Position numbers and translations under genes: made by a program. Of a stretch of 33,467 nt of DNA, positions 1 to 7,789 are shown piece by piece. Position 1 is the stretch's first letter. The number at the start of each line of letters is the position of its first letter. Source of the DNA: a virus; the IMG/VR virus record IMGVR_UViG_3300042434_000205, positions 1 to 33,467 of that record. One strand, given 5' to 3'. A model generated the notes under the pieces. That model ran no database searches and was not told the origin of the DNA. It worked only from the letters and a program-made list of their open reading frames with translations.

Positions 1-2
1 CG

Positions 3-1337
3 GAGGCCAAAAGAACATGGTCTGACAATCTCTCCGACATCACGGAGAGGGCCGACAAGGCAATCACTGATCTGGCTGGCGCAACTGATCTTTCGACGGT
101 TTCTAGTTCCGTTTTAAACAGCCTCGACAAAACGCGCACCCAACTGCGCGGAGAAGCCGATAAAATATATGATGACGTTGAAGCCATTATTCCGCGTGGA
201 ACAGTATTCCAGCCCAACAACATCGTCATCGCCTTGAACAAGATCATTGGCGACCTTGGTGGCATTGAAGGCATGACGGATGCCGAGCGCAAGCTGTTCA
301 AGCTGGTCACAAACCCAGATCAGCCGGTCACCTACATGCGGCTGATGCGCGAAAAGGATCAAATCCGCCGGGCAAAGGATGGAGATATTCGGGACAACCC
401 CTATGGCAGCATCGACCAAAGATCGCTTCGGACCATGTATGACGCGCTTGTCGCTGACCAACTGGCCAACGCTGAACGCATTGGTGGTGTCGATCTGAGA
501 AAAAACCTTGAGTTGGCCAATTCTCTTTGGGCGCAGCAAAGCGAACTCGGCGATAAAATTGTTCTTGGCTTTGGCAAGAACATGAATGGCAGCATTTCGC
601 AAAAGCTAAGAAGCGCGATCACAACTGGAAAGAAGGGCGACATTTCTGGCTTGAACAGTATTTTGGAGATCATTCCAAAAGACCTGCGCAAAGAGGCGGT
701 TTTGTCAGCCATCCGTGAGGTTTCCACCAGCACGCAAGGTGGAGAGCGCGGGTTTGGGTTTTCTCAATACACCGACTTCTATTCCAGCATGCGCAGAAAT
801 CCTGTCGTTTACAAAGAGATCGTCAAGAACATCGGTCCAGAGGCCGAGGCTGTTCTCCGCGATCTTTATGAGGTTTCGCGCCGCGTGACGGATGCCAGAG
901 CCAATGTCATATCCACTGGCAAGGCAAACCAGCCGCTTTATGGGGCTATGGTAGCCGAGGGCCTCGTCGGCAAGGTGTTCTCTTCAACCGCTGGCCGTCG
1001 TGCTGTGCGCGCGGCTGGAAGCGGCGGCGGCGCCCTTGTCGGCGGCATTCCCGGCGCAATGCTTGGCGACGCGATAACGGATGCAATAACATCAGGATCT
1101 CCTGATCGCCTCAAAGACGCTGGCAAACTGTTCGCGTCAGATGCGTTCAAGGATCTCGTCGAGAAAGCTGCAACCAACACCGTCACCGAAACTTCAAAGC
1201 GCCGCGTTCTGGCCGATCCGGCTTTCAGAAAGTGGGCCAAGGCCGCTGACATCGGCGACCCGCGTATCTGGATCGACGGCGCACTTCTAACGGTGACGGC
1301 AGACGAGGGCGAGAAGCCCCAGGCAGCCCCGCAATGA
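3..1337 (+). CDS. C-terminal part of a large virion protein (5' end outside window)
   Basis: The frame is open from the first complete codon of the window, so only the last 444 residues are visible. They are mostly helical and charged, and end with a Gly/Ala-rich stretch at about visible residues 336-360 that could be a membrane-active segment. The gene lies directly before the receptor-binding genes, where podoviruses of this type carry internal virion or DNA-ejection proteins, so an ejection role is the best guess from position. I recognise no enzymatic motif in the visible part. An internal ATG at 234 exists, but the upstream codons continue in the same style, so it is not taken as the start. 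The base composition is less GC-rich than the right half of the window. Confidence 0.75.
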   Translation, partial: EAKRTWSDNLSDITERADKAITDLAGATDLSTVSSSVLNSLDKTRTQLRGEADKIYDDVEAIIPRGTVFQPNNIVIALNKIIGDLGGIEGMTDAERKLFKLVTNPDQPVTYMRLMREKDQIRRAKDGDIRDNPYGSIDQRSLRTMYDALVADQLANAERIGGVDLRKNLELANSLWAQQSELGDKIVLGFGKNMNGSISQKLRSAITTGKKGDISGLNSILEIIPKDLRKEAVLSAIREVSTSTQGGERGFGFSQYTDFYSSMRRNPVVYKEIVKNIGPEAEAVLRDLYEVSRRVTDARANVISTGKANQPLYGAMVAEGLVGKVFSSTAGRRAVRAAGSGGGALVGGIPGAMLGDAITDAITSGSPDRLKDAGKLFASDAFKDLVEKAATNTVTETSKRRVLADPAFRKWAKAADIGDPRIWIDGALLTVTADEGEKPQAAPQ

Positions 1338-1389
1338 CCCTATCCAAACCCCTGCATTTCGTGTTAAAAGTCACGCGAAAGGATGCCAA

Positions 1390-2229
1390 ATGCCGCTGAC
1401 GCAACTTGCCCCGCCGTATCCGATTTTCACTGATCGAGATGGCAAGCCGCTCGATGCTGGCTATCTGTATTTCGGCACCGCAGGCTTGAACCCTGAAACC
1501 AATCCGATCCAAGTCTATTACGACATCAACCTGACGCAGCCTGCGGCGCAGCCCCTGCGCACGTCGAATGGTTACGTCATGCGTAACGGCTCGCCCGCGT
1601 TGATCTATGCAAACGCGCAATTCTCTGTGACGGTGCGCGACAAGGCAAGCCAGCTTGTGATCTACAGCCCGGTCGGGTTTGGCGTCATTCCCGCTTCAGC
1701 CAGCCCCGGCGGCTCTTCGCTTGGTTATGATGACTTTGTCGGCGATGGTGTAACGACGATTTACACAATCTCTTCGACGGTCCTTTCAAGTTCGGCTGTC
1801 GATGTGTTTATTGATGGTGTTTATCAGTCAAAGGACAACTACACCGCATCAGCCACAACTGTCACTTTCAGCACTGCGCCGCCTTTACTATCTGCCATTG
1901 AGATCGTCGCATATGGCGTCAACAATGTTGGCAGCATCAACGCGGTCAATACAATTTTTAATGCGGCTATCAGCGGCTCAGTCACCCGCACGGCGCAGGC
2001 CAAGATGGCCGAAATCCCATCTGTCAAAGACTTCGGCGCGTTCGGCGATGGCGTGACAAACGATGCCTCAGCATTCACGTCTGCATGGGCGGCCACCGCC
2101 CCGCAGGCGGTCTATGTACCGGCTGGATCTTATGCGATCACCGGGACGGTGACGGGTAAATTCTTTTCATTCGGCGTGGTAACAGTGGTCGGCGGAACCG
2201 TCACCACAATCACCAACCTCGTGCCATAA
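1390..2229 (+). CDS. Tailspike-like protein with P22-type head-binding domain and truncated beta-helix
   Basis: Residues 1-95 match the pattern of the P22 tailspike head-binding domain: a PIFTDRDGKPLDAGYLYFG opening and a QVYYD strand, followed by a YSP end. Residues 112-178 form a second small beta domain (DGVTTIYTISS and DVFIDGVYQSKDNYT segments). Residues 211-250 carry the opening of a pectate-lyase-type beta-helix (KDFGAFGDGVTNDASAF). The protein then stops at residue 279, where full spikes continue for several hundred residues. It is probably an adaptor that attaches other spikes to the tail, or a spike cut short by recombination. The ATG has GAAAGGA at 1377-1383. Confidence 0.85.
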   Translation: MPLTQLAPPYPIFTDRDGKPLDAGYLYFGTAGLNPETNPIQVYYDINLTQPAAQPLRTSNGYVMRNGSPALIYANAQFSVTVRDKASQLVIYSPVGFGVIPASASPGGSSLGYDDFVGDGVTTIYTISSTVLSSSAVDVFIDGVYQSKDNYTASATTVTFSTAPPLLSAIEIVAYGVNNVGSINAVNTIFNAAISGSVTRTAQAKMAEIPSVKDFGAFGDGVTNDASAFTSAWAATAPQAVYVPAGSYAITGTVTGKFFSFGVVTVVGGTVTTITNLVP

Positions 2230-2239
2230 GGAGGCGACG

Positions 2240-2338
2240 ATGACCATCAGACAACAAGGCGGCATCTGGCACTGCGGACATTTACTTTTCAGTCACCTAT
2301 CGTGCGGCATAAAGGAAAAGACAAATGGCACTGACTAA
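2240..2338 (+). CDS. Possible 32-aa ORF between spike genes
   Basis: An ATG at 2240 follows an excellent Shine-Dalgarno (AAGGAGG at 2228-2234) that overlaps the stop region of the adaptor gene. The frame runs 32 codons, contains a CGHLL core and basic residues, and ends 14 bases inside the next spike gene, which has its own AAAGGA. I recognise no family. The strong ribosome site is the only real support. It could be a coding remnant left when the upstream beta-helix was truncated, or a translational relay to the spike gene. Confidence 0.35.
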   Translation: MTIRQQGGIWHCGHLLFSHLSCGIKEKTNGTD

Positions 2339-3896
2339 AGCACACAACCGCATGATTGATGGGGCGGCAGTAACGCCAGAGGATTTTGGTGCTGTTGGCA
2401 ACGGGGTCACGAACGACACTGCCGCACTTCAGGCAGCGTTCAACTACGCCATCGCAAACGACAAAGCTATCGTCACAAACGGCGTCTACAACCATGCTGG
2501 CGCTGCGCTTTCCATCACTGGATCACTGAACTGGTCTGGGTATGGGCGGATTGAAATACCTGCTGGTGGCAATAACATTGTCATTGATGGTGACGGTGGT
2601 GATGTAAAAATATCTGGCGTCACGATCAAGGGTGCAGGTCAGTCTAGCACTGCGCTGGCTGGTTCTGTAGAGACCTTATATTTCAGCAACGCAAATCTTG
2701 TTCGCCTTGAAAACGTAGCGATTACTGACCTGAACTCAGATCGCACAGTGTGGGCAGAGCGTGATGTGCAGCGGTTTGAGATGCTCAATGGCAGCATTGA
2801 ACGGGTCGGGCCTTCTAACGCAATTCAATCTCGTGCAGTAGATACCCTTGTAGACGGCGTCACGTTTAACAACTTGGTGTCTCACGGTGTTCGTGGTGGC
2901 GTCAACTTTACTGACCAGCTTTCAATCACAGCCGTCACCAAAGCAAACCCCGCCGTCGTAACAGCCCCTGGCAATGACTATCAAGAAGGTGACTGGGTTT
3001 ACATCAACTATTGCTCAGGCATGACGGAACTGAACGCCATAAACTTCTTTAAGGTTGGCACGGTATCCGGTGACACATTCCAACTGGATGGAATTGATAG
3101 CACAGGCTTTGGCACTTACACTGGAGATGGCAAGGTTGTTTGGACAACCAGTTCTCTTACCGTTGCAAACTGCTTGGGTATTTTGATCGGCCAAAGCGCA
3201 GGCACTTTTGTCTTGGTTGAGGTTGGCTGTCGGAATGTTGTGATCGATGGCAACAATATCCGGCAAGCACGTCAACTGTGTAAGGTCGCTGAAGCCGAAA
3301 CTATTTCTATTTTTGGCAACAACGCAGACGATCTTGTTGGCGGCCAATCTGCGGCTCAGTGGCTCATCCAAGTTACGGACTCAAACGATACTGGAACCCA
3401 AGACCCAGCTCATGTCCGCATCATTGGCAACTATGGCCGAGGAATGCGTAACGGCATCCTTACAAATAGGAAAAGCATCGTTCAAGGAAATCACCTGACA
3501 GATGTTGGCCGTGACGCAGCCACCGGCGATGCGTTCTATGGTATTCGCTCCGAGGGTGGTTCTGTGATTTCTGGAAATATCATCGACGGGATTTCCCCTG
3601 ATGTGGTTTCTGGCTCCGCAACAAGAGCTGCCCTTTTCATTGAAGGCAGTGAGCGGTCGAATATTGCAAACAACATCGTTTACGCGTGGACTGGCAAAGG
3701 CGCAGCCTGCGAAGGGATCAGGGCTTCTGGTCCAGTGAGCATGATAACAAACACGTTTGTTGCTGAAATTGCTGCAAACATATTATCAGGTGCTGCTACC
3801 TCTTTAATTTTGTATAATGACTTTAGTGGGTCAGCCACTCCTGCCCCCATAGGGGCTGGTGTTGCCGGATCGACCCTTGTCGGAAACTTAACCTAA
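2325..3896 (+). CDS. Tailspike, pectate-lyase-type right-handed beta-helix
   Basis: This 523-residue protein starts with a short lead (MALTKAHNRMIDG) and then the pectate-lyase superfamily signature EDFGAVGNGVTNDTAALQAA at residues 19-38. The rest is rich in repeated short strands with Asn, Gly, Ile and Val (IxGNxxxD-type turns), as expected of a right-handed beta-helix that binds or cuts surface polysaccharide. It lacks a P22-type head-binding domain of its own, so it probably attaches through a partner, most simply the 1390-2229 protein. A central insertion (about residues 200-270) with WVYINYCSG and GTYTGDGKVVW strands breaks the helix pattern. The start is supported by AAAGGA upstream. 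Catalytic residues cannot be assigned by eye. Confidence 0.85.
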   Translation: MALTKAHNRMIDGAAVTPEDFGAVGNGVTNDTAALQAAFNYAIANDKAIVTNGVYNHAGAALSITGSLNWSGYGRIEIPAGGNNIVIDGDGGDVKISGVTIKGAGQSSTALAGSVETLYFSNANLVRLENVAITDLNSDRTVWAERDVQRFEMLNGSIERVGPSNAIQSRAVDTLVDGVTFNNLVSHGVRGGVNFTDQLSITAVTKANPAVVTAPGNDYQEGDWVYINYCSGMTELNAINFFKVGTVSGDTFQLDGIDSTGFGTYTGDGKVVWTTSSLTVANCLGILIGQSAGTFVLVEVGCRNVVIDGNNIRQARQLCKVAEAETISIFGNNADDLVGGQSAAQWLIQVTDSNDTGTQDPAHVRIIGNYGRGMRNGILTNRKSIVQGNHLTDVGRDAATGDAFYGIRSEGGSVISGNIIDGISPDVVSGSATRAALFIEGSERSNIANNIVYAWTGKGAACEGIRASGPVSMITNTFVAEIAANILSGAATSLILYNDFSGSATPAPIGAGVAGSTLVGNLT

Positions 3897-3935
3897 TGCG
3901 CTTCGAGCTTAAACAGTCCAGAAAAGGGGGTTGAC

Positions 3936-4949
3936 ATGGCAAACCGATTTTGGGTAGGCGGCTCCGGCACATGGGACGCATCCAGCACTGCTAACTGGTC
4001 GGCCACATCCGGCGGCGCTTCTGGTGCGTCCGCTCCGAATGCTGCAGACGTTGCTGTCTTTGACGCAAACTCTGGAACCGGAATTGTAACCCTTGGAGAA
4101 ACAGTCACTCTTCTGCGGTGCCTGTGGACGGGCTACACTGGCTCGTTCCAGCCATCTACATTTCAGATCAACATCGTTGGCGAAGGAGCCAGCCAGCTTT
4201 GGACAGGCGGCACGACTGCTATTTTCCTTGCCATCCCGACTGTGAATTTTACTTATTCCGGGGCAAACTCCCGCATAGTTGGAATTGGCTTTACGACAGA
4301 TTTTGCCCGCAACATCAACGTCAACATCACAGCAGGTTCTGGAACATTTACCCTTGCGGGAAATACTCACATAAACAACCTGAACTGCTCAGGCTTTTCT
4401 GGTCAGCTTGCGAACACGCTTGCTTTGCATTTTACTGGCAACGTAACGCTATCCTCAACCATGTCGCTTTCCGCTGGCACCGCCACTATCGATCTCACAG
4501 GATCGGCGAGCAGAACGATCACGACAAACGGTGTTGCCATTGATCGTCCAATTCGCCTTCCTGCTCTAGCAACTGGTGGCACCTTCAACTTTGCAGATGC
4601 GTTCACGCAAGGCTCAACTCGCGCCTTCACCATAATTGCAGGAACAGTCAGGTTTAAGAACGGCGTCACTAGCACAGTCGGTGCTTTTGCAACAGCTGGC
4701 ACAGAACAGAAATTCCTGAGTTCAACCGTCGCTGGATCGCAGGCAACCTTGTTGGAAGTAGGTGGCGTTGTGAATGCTTCCTACCTCACCATCCAAGACA
4801 TCAAGGCGACCGGCGGCGCGACTTGGAACGCCTTTACAAACCGCAGAAACATCGATGATGGGAACAACGACGGCTGGAACTTTCTTTCCATCCCATACCC
4901 GGTGTTTCGCAGCGCCTTCAACCTGATCTTCAAGCCGGTCATCCAATAA
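3936..4949 (+). CDS. Beta-rich phage adhesin/tail protein
   Basis: The 337-residue product begins NRFWVGGSGTWDASSTANW, an opening seen in a family of phage structural and adhesin proteins. It continues as alternating beta strands rich in Thr, Gly, Asn and Ser, with a LTIQDIKATGG segment near residue 284 and a W-rich end. The C-terminal tail (FRSAFNLIFKPVIQ) is short and hydrophobic. It sits between the spike and small structural genes and is probably a tail-associated or decoration protein. The ATG follows AAGGGGG at 3923-3929. Bases 4785-4817 are an exact 33-bp repeat of a segment in the accessory gene at 10006-10326. Confidence 0.7.
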   Translation: MANRFWVGGSGTWDASSTANWSATSGGASGASAPNAADVAVFDANSGTGIVTLGETVTLLRCLWTGYTGSFQPSTFQINIVGEGASQLWTGGTTAIFLAIPTVNFTYSGANSRIVGIGFTTDFARNINVNITAGSGTFTLAGNTHINNLNCSGFSGQLANTLALHFTGNVTLSSTMSLSAGTATIDLTGSASRTITTNGVAIDRPIRLPALATGGTFNFADAFTQGSTRAFTIIAGTVRFKNGVTSTVGAFATAGTEQKFLSSTVAGSQATLLEVGGVVNASYLTIQDIKATGGATWNAFTNRRNIDDGNNDGWNFLSIPYPVFRSAFNLIFKPVIQ

Positions 4950-4960
4950 AGGAGGCAGAC

Positions 4961-5269
4961 ATGCCAGCAACGACCAAGACGCTATCTGCTGAAAACACCT
5001 TCACGGATGCGGTTCTCATCATCGGAGACTTCAACATCTCCATCGCGGCCAGCACCTCGCCGGCGTTCAGCGGCACCGTGACGGCGCAACGCTCCACCGA
5101 CGGCACCGTCTGGCGCGACGTTGACACATGGGTAAGCGTATCTGCCGAAGAAGTCGGCTACGATCCGATGAAAAACTTTTACCGCGCAGGGATCAAAACC
5201 GGGAACTATTCGGCTGGATCTGTTACGATCACGCTGAACGGTTACGACAACTGGCCGCCGCGTTACTGA
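4961..5269 (+). CDS. Small beta-rich structural protein
   Basis: This 102-residue protein has alternating strands (SGTVTAQRSTDGTVWRDVDTW) and ends with NYSAGSVTITLNGYDNWPPRY. It has the size and style of small phage decoration or fibre-associated proteins, and of the other 111-residue structural protein at 32824, although I see no clear sequence identity with it. AAAGGAGG lies at 4948-4955 just before the ATG, overlapping the previous stop. No enzymatic motif is visible. Confidence 0.65.
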   Translation: MPATTKTLSAENTFTDAVLIIGDFNISIAASTSPAFSGTVTAQRSTDGTVWRDVDTWVSVSAEEVGYDPMKNFYRAGIKTGNYSAGSVTITLNGYDNWPPRY

Positions 5270-5270
5270 T

Positions 5271-5429
5271 ATGGCCAAGGGTTTGTACAGCAACATCGCT
5301 GCTAAACGCGCGCGCATCAAAGCCGGATCTGGCGAGAAGATGCGCAAGCCTGGCACCAAAGGCGCACCCACGGCGGCGGCTTTCAGAGCCTCTGCCGTGA
5401 CGGCCAAGCCGAAGAAAAAGGGCAAGTGA
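5271..5429 (+). CDS. Small basic conserved phage protein (52 aa)
   Basis: A 52-codon gene starting MAKGLYSNIAAKRARIKAG and continuing with GEKMRKPGTKGAPTAA and a Lys-rich end. This pattern recurs in small proteins next to tail and lysis genes of marine and freshwater phages; the function is unknown. The very high Lys/Arg content suggests nucleic acid or virion binding. It starts one base after the previous stop and overlaps the next gene by one base (TGATG), so the three genes are translationally coupled. Confidence 0.75.
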   Translation: MAKGLYSNIAAKRARIKAGSGEKMRKPGTKGAPTAAAFRASAVTAKPKKKGK

Positions 5430-5725
5430 TGGCCAAGACGCCAGCCTGGACGCGCAAAGAAGGCAAGAACCCCAAGGGCGGCTTGAACGCCAAGGGGCGC
5501 GCGTCTGCGAAGGCTGAGGGCATGAACCTCAAAGCCCCAGTGAAGTCCGGCGACAACCCGCGCCGGGCTTCGTTTCTGGCGCGTATGGGCAACATGCCGG
5601 GGCCTGAGTATAAGGACGGCGAACCCACGCGCCTGCTGCTGTCTTTGAAGGCATGGGGCGCATCCAGTAAAGCCGACGCCAAGAAAAAGGCCAAGGCGAT
5701 CTCGGCCCGCAATAAGGGGAAGTGA
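5429..5725 (+). CDS. DUF6321-like basic protein
   Basis: The 98-residue product opens [20 protein letters not shown] and contains NARRASF-like and MGNMPG elements ([19 protein letters not shown]) and a Lys-rich C-terminus. From memory this resembles the phage DUF6321 family, whose role is unknown; the family name is tentative. The ATG overlaps the previous stop by one base. An in-frame GTG three bases upstream is possible but unnecessary. The two basic genes 5271 and 5429 probably act in the same virion or DNA-binding context. Confidence 0.7.
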   Translation: MAKTPAWTRKEGKNPKGGLNAKGRASAKAEGMNLKAPVKSGDNPRRASFLARMGNMPGPEYKDGEPTRLLLSLKAWGASSKADAKKKAKAISARNKGK

Positions 5726-5727
5726 CC

Positions 5728-6282
5728 ATGAACTACATCGAGATGGCCAGGCAGATAGCCATCGAGGAGGGTGTTGACCCCGATCTGTTCTTGCGTCTGA
5801 TCCAGCAGGAAAGCAGCTTTAACCAAGACGCGGTGTCATCTGCCGGCGCGTTAGGTCTGGCGCAGTTGATGCCAGGCACGGCGGCGGATCTCGGTGTTGA
5901 TCCTATGGACCCTGAGCAAAACTTGCGCGGCGGTGCGCGGTATCTGAAAATGATGTTTGACGAGTTTGGAGACCCGCGTCTGGCCTTGGCAGGTTACAAT
6001 GCCGGCCCCGGCAATGTGCGCAAATACGGTGGCGTCCCACCGTTTGAAGAAACGCAGAATTACGTCAGCAAGATCCTCGGCACGGGCGCCGCTGATCGGG
6101 CCTTCAATGGTCGGTCGGCCAACCTGCCGCTGGCGATGGGCCAGCCTGCCGGCGAGGATTACGGCATCGCCTCGACGGCCCAGATGCCTATGTTCCGGCT
6201 TCCACAACTGCGCAGCACGCAGTCGGATGCACTGGCGGCATACGATCCTTATGCTATCTTGCAGCAGTTCAATTTGAAATAA
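5728..6282 (+). CDS. Lytic transglycosylase (SLT domain)
   Basis: This 184-residue enzyme carries the soluble lytic transglycosylase pattern: QQESSFN with the catalytic Glu at residue 28, [15 protein letters not shown] at 38-52, [10 protein letters not shown] at 88-97, and ETQNYV at 108-113. It would cleave the glycan strands of peptidoglycan to give anhydromuramyl ends. No signal peptide is visible. In this position it could be a virion-associated enzyme that opens the wall during DNA entry, or part of lysis. A second wall enzyme (GH19 type) is encoded 1.5 kb downstream. The C-terminal 60 residues are not part of the SLT fold. ATG at 5728 is chosen over the in-frame GTG at 5722. Confidence 0.93.
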   Translation: MNYIEMARQIAIEEGVDPDLFLRLIQQESSFNQDAVSSAGALGLAQLMPGTAADLGVDPMDPEQNLRGGARYLKMMFDEFGDPRLALAGYNAGPGNVRKYGGVPPFEETQNYVSKILGTGAADRAFNGRSANLPLAMGQPAGEDYGIASTAQMPMFRLPQLRSTQSDALAAYDPYAILQQFNLK

Positions 6283-6300
6283 ACGTGCGTGGAGACTGAG

Positions 6301-6525
6301 ATGGAAGTGCTGGAAGCAATCATGCAGTGGGTCGTCGCGCCGGTCGCGGCTTTTGTGTTGTGGATGTACCGCACACAGCAAGACCACGCCACAAAGCTGG
6401 CCGTTCTTTCTGCCGTCCACGAAGCGAACAAAGAAGCCCACGACCGGGAGTTCAAAGAACTGCGTGAGAGTTTCAAGCGCGTGTTCGAAAAGCTGGACGG
6501 TATTGAAGCCGCTTTGAGAAAGTGA
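6301..6525 (+). CDS. Membrane-anchored coiled-coil protein (lysis-region)
   Basis: The 74-residue product has one hydrophobic segment at about residues 8-22 (MQWVVAPVAAFVLWMYR). A charged helix follows (EANKEAHDREFKELRESFKRVF) with heptad-like spacing, ending IEAALRK. The topology suits an inner-membrane protein with a cytoplasmic or periplasmic coiled coil. An inner-membrane spanin or a holin accessory are both possible. GGAG at 6291-6294 is well placed for ATG 6301, favouring it over GTG 6289. Its stop overlaps the small gene 6522-6665 by four bases (GTGA). Confidence 0.65.
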   Translation: MEVLEAIMQWVVAPVAAFVLWMYRTQQDHATKLAVLSAVHEANKEAHDREFKELRESFKRVFEKLDGIEAALRK

Positions 6526-6665
6526 GCGTGCCGTTGATCTGGGTGGCCTACACCCACCTTTGGATCGACGGGCGCATGGCATTTGTCAAGATTTGCAGGT
6601 ATAGTGCCGACATAGCACTGGCGGTTCATCCGCTCTTCCCGTGTCCGCCGTTCTGGAGCCTGTGA
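6522..6665 (+). CDS. Possible 47-aa overlapping ORF
   Basis: A GTG at 6522 forms a GTGA overlap with the upstream stop, and the frame runs 47 codons to a TGA that overlaps the next ATG as TGATG at 6663-6667. This double overlap fills what would otherwise be a 139-base gap in a region where all genes touch. The product has aromatic and hydrophobic residues (PLIWVAYTHLWIDG) and a Cys/Pro-rich end (HPLFPCPPFW). No family is recognised. An in-frame GTG at 6528 is another possible start. Confidence 0.5.
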   Translation: MSVPLIWVAYTHLWIDGRMAFVKICRYSADIALAVHPLFPCPPFWSL

Positions 6666-7156
6666 TGTTCGACCCCGTTAGCATTGGCATGGCCATCTCC
6701 GTCGGCAGCAAGGCTTTCGGCCTGCTGAAGCAGGGCATCGCCGCTGGCCGCGAGATACAGGACATGGCGGCCCAGCTTTCGGAATGGGGCAAGGCTGTCT
6801 CTGACATCGCCTATGCAGCAGACAAGGCCAACGAGCCGCCGGGCATATTCAAAACACTGTTCGGCGGCGACACGCAGAAAAGCGCCATCGACATCTTTGC
6901 CGCGCAAAAGCAGTGCGAACAGCAACGCAAAGAACTCCGGCAGCTCATCAGCTACAGCTATGGGAACGACGCCTGGCTAGAGTTTCAGGCCATTGAGCGC
7001 AGGGTGCGCGAACAGCAGCGTGAGCAGGTTTACCGCCGACGCGAACTTATTGAGGGGCTGATTGAGGCTGCGCTCTGGACGGGTATTATCGCGGTGACAA
7101 TCGTCCTCGCGGGCGTCGGCCTGTACTTCTGGGGCGTCTATCTGGGGAGGTGGTGA
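6665..7156 (+). CDS. Conserved phage membrane protein, lysis region
   Basis: This 163-residue protein begins MFDPVSIGMAISVGSKAFG, has a charged helical middle (AAQKQCEQQRKELRQLISYS and REQQREQVYRRRE) and a C-terminal membrane segment at about residues 136-158 (GIIAVTIVLAGVGLYFWGVY). Proteins with this architecture and opening recur in marine and freshwater podoviruses, without a known role. GGAG at 6655-6658 sets the ATG at 6665 rather than the GTG at 6641. It may be a spanin-like or scaffold-like partner of the small membrane proteins that follow. Confidence 0.7.
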   Translation: MFDPVSIGMAISVGSKAFGLLKQGIAAGREIQDMAAQLSEWGKAVSDIAYAADKANEPPGIFKTLFGGDTQKSAIDIFAAQKQCEQQRKELRQLISYSYGNDAWLEFQAIERRVREQQREQVYRRRELIEGLIEAALWTGIIAVTIVLAGVGLYFWGVYLGRW

Positions 7157-7347
7157 TGGTGCTGGAGCATTGGGTGTGGCCTGCCTTTGCAATTGGTATT
7201 GCATTGGTATTCTATTTCAGCGGAGATGGGTTCTACCGCTATCCCTGCCAAGATCCTGCAAACTGGTCTGCGATAGAATGCACGCCACCTGTCTGCCTTC
7301 GTACCAAAAACTGCGCCACTGATCTGACGGGAGGGGCTGCGCCATGA
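7156..7347 (+). CDS. Small cysteine-rich membrane protein
   Basis: A 63-residue protein with an N-terminal hydrophobic segment at about residues 6-24 (HWVWPAFAIGIALVFYF). A Cys-rich periplasmic-type tail follows: YRYPCQDPANWSAIECTPPVC and a later C in NCATDL. The YPCQDPxNW motif recurs in small membrane proteins of lysis regions of aquatic phages. The four Cys residues could form disulphides outside the inner membrane. It overlaps its upstream neighbour as TGATG and the next gene as ATGA, and GGGGAGG at 7144-7150 precedes the start. Confidence 0.7.
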   Translation: MVLEHWVWPAFAIGIALVFYFSGDGFYRYPCQDPANWSAIECTPPVCLRTKNCATDLTGGAAP

Positions 7348-7610
7348 GTAAGAACGATCCTGATTTTCTGGAAGCCAAGCTGCGATACTTCGTGGGTGTC
7401 TCCCTGACCTTAATCCTCGGGGGAAGCATTTTCATCATCCTGTATTCGCTGGTATTCGTGACCCAACCTCTGGGTGAGAGTTCAGAAAACGACCGCGCAC
7501 TGTTCTCCATCCTCACCCCCATCGCCAGCTTTATTACTGGGGCCTTGGGCGGCGTGATGGCCGCAGGCAACAACCGCAAACGCGACGAACCGCAGGAGCC
7601 GCAAGAATGA
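7344..7610 (+). CDS. Two-TM membrane protein, holin candidate
   Basis: The 88-residue product has two hydrophobic segments, at about residues 15-39 (YFVGVSLTLILGGSIFIILY) and 53-73 (FSILTPIASFITGALGGVMA), followed by a short charged tail (NNRKRDEPQEPQE). Size, topology and charged C-terminus fit a class II-type holin that would release the downstream endolysin. The assignment rests on topology and position only. It overlaps the neighbouring genes at both ends (ATGA at 7344 and 7607). Confidence 0.6.
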   Translation: MSKNDPDFLEAKLRYFVGVSLTLILGGSIFIILYSLVFVTQPLGESSENDRALFSILTPIASFITGALGGVMAAGNNRKRDEPQEPQE

Positions 7611-7789
7611 TCGGGAAGATGGTCGGAATGATGATTGGCCGCAAGGCTAAGGAGAAGGCCGTGGATGCGGTGCTGTCGAAGGTGGATCTGCCTGATCCTG
7701 TGGAGAACGCCATCAAGGCCGCCGCCACTGGCAACGTGGGCGGCCTTTTGGGCCAAGTTGGAAAGATTAAGAAGGTCTTGAAGAAATGA
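7607..7789 (+). CDS. Small basic amphipathic protein
   Basis: This 60-residue product (MIGKMVGMMIGRKAKEKAVD opening, GNVGGLLGQVGKIKKVLKK end) is Gly/Lys-rich with amphipathic helices. It sits between the holin candidate and the endolysin and overlaps both by four bases. No family is recognised. An amphipathic membrane-binding lysis helper is possible, but only position suggests it. Confidence 0.6.
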   Translation: MIGKMVGMMIGRKAKEKAVDAVLSKVDLPDPVENAIKAAATGNVGGLLGQVGKIKKVLKK

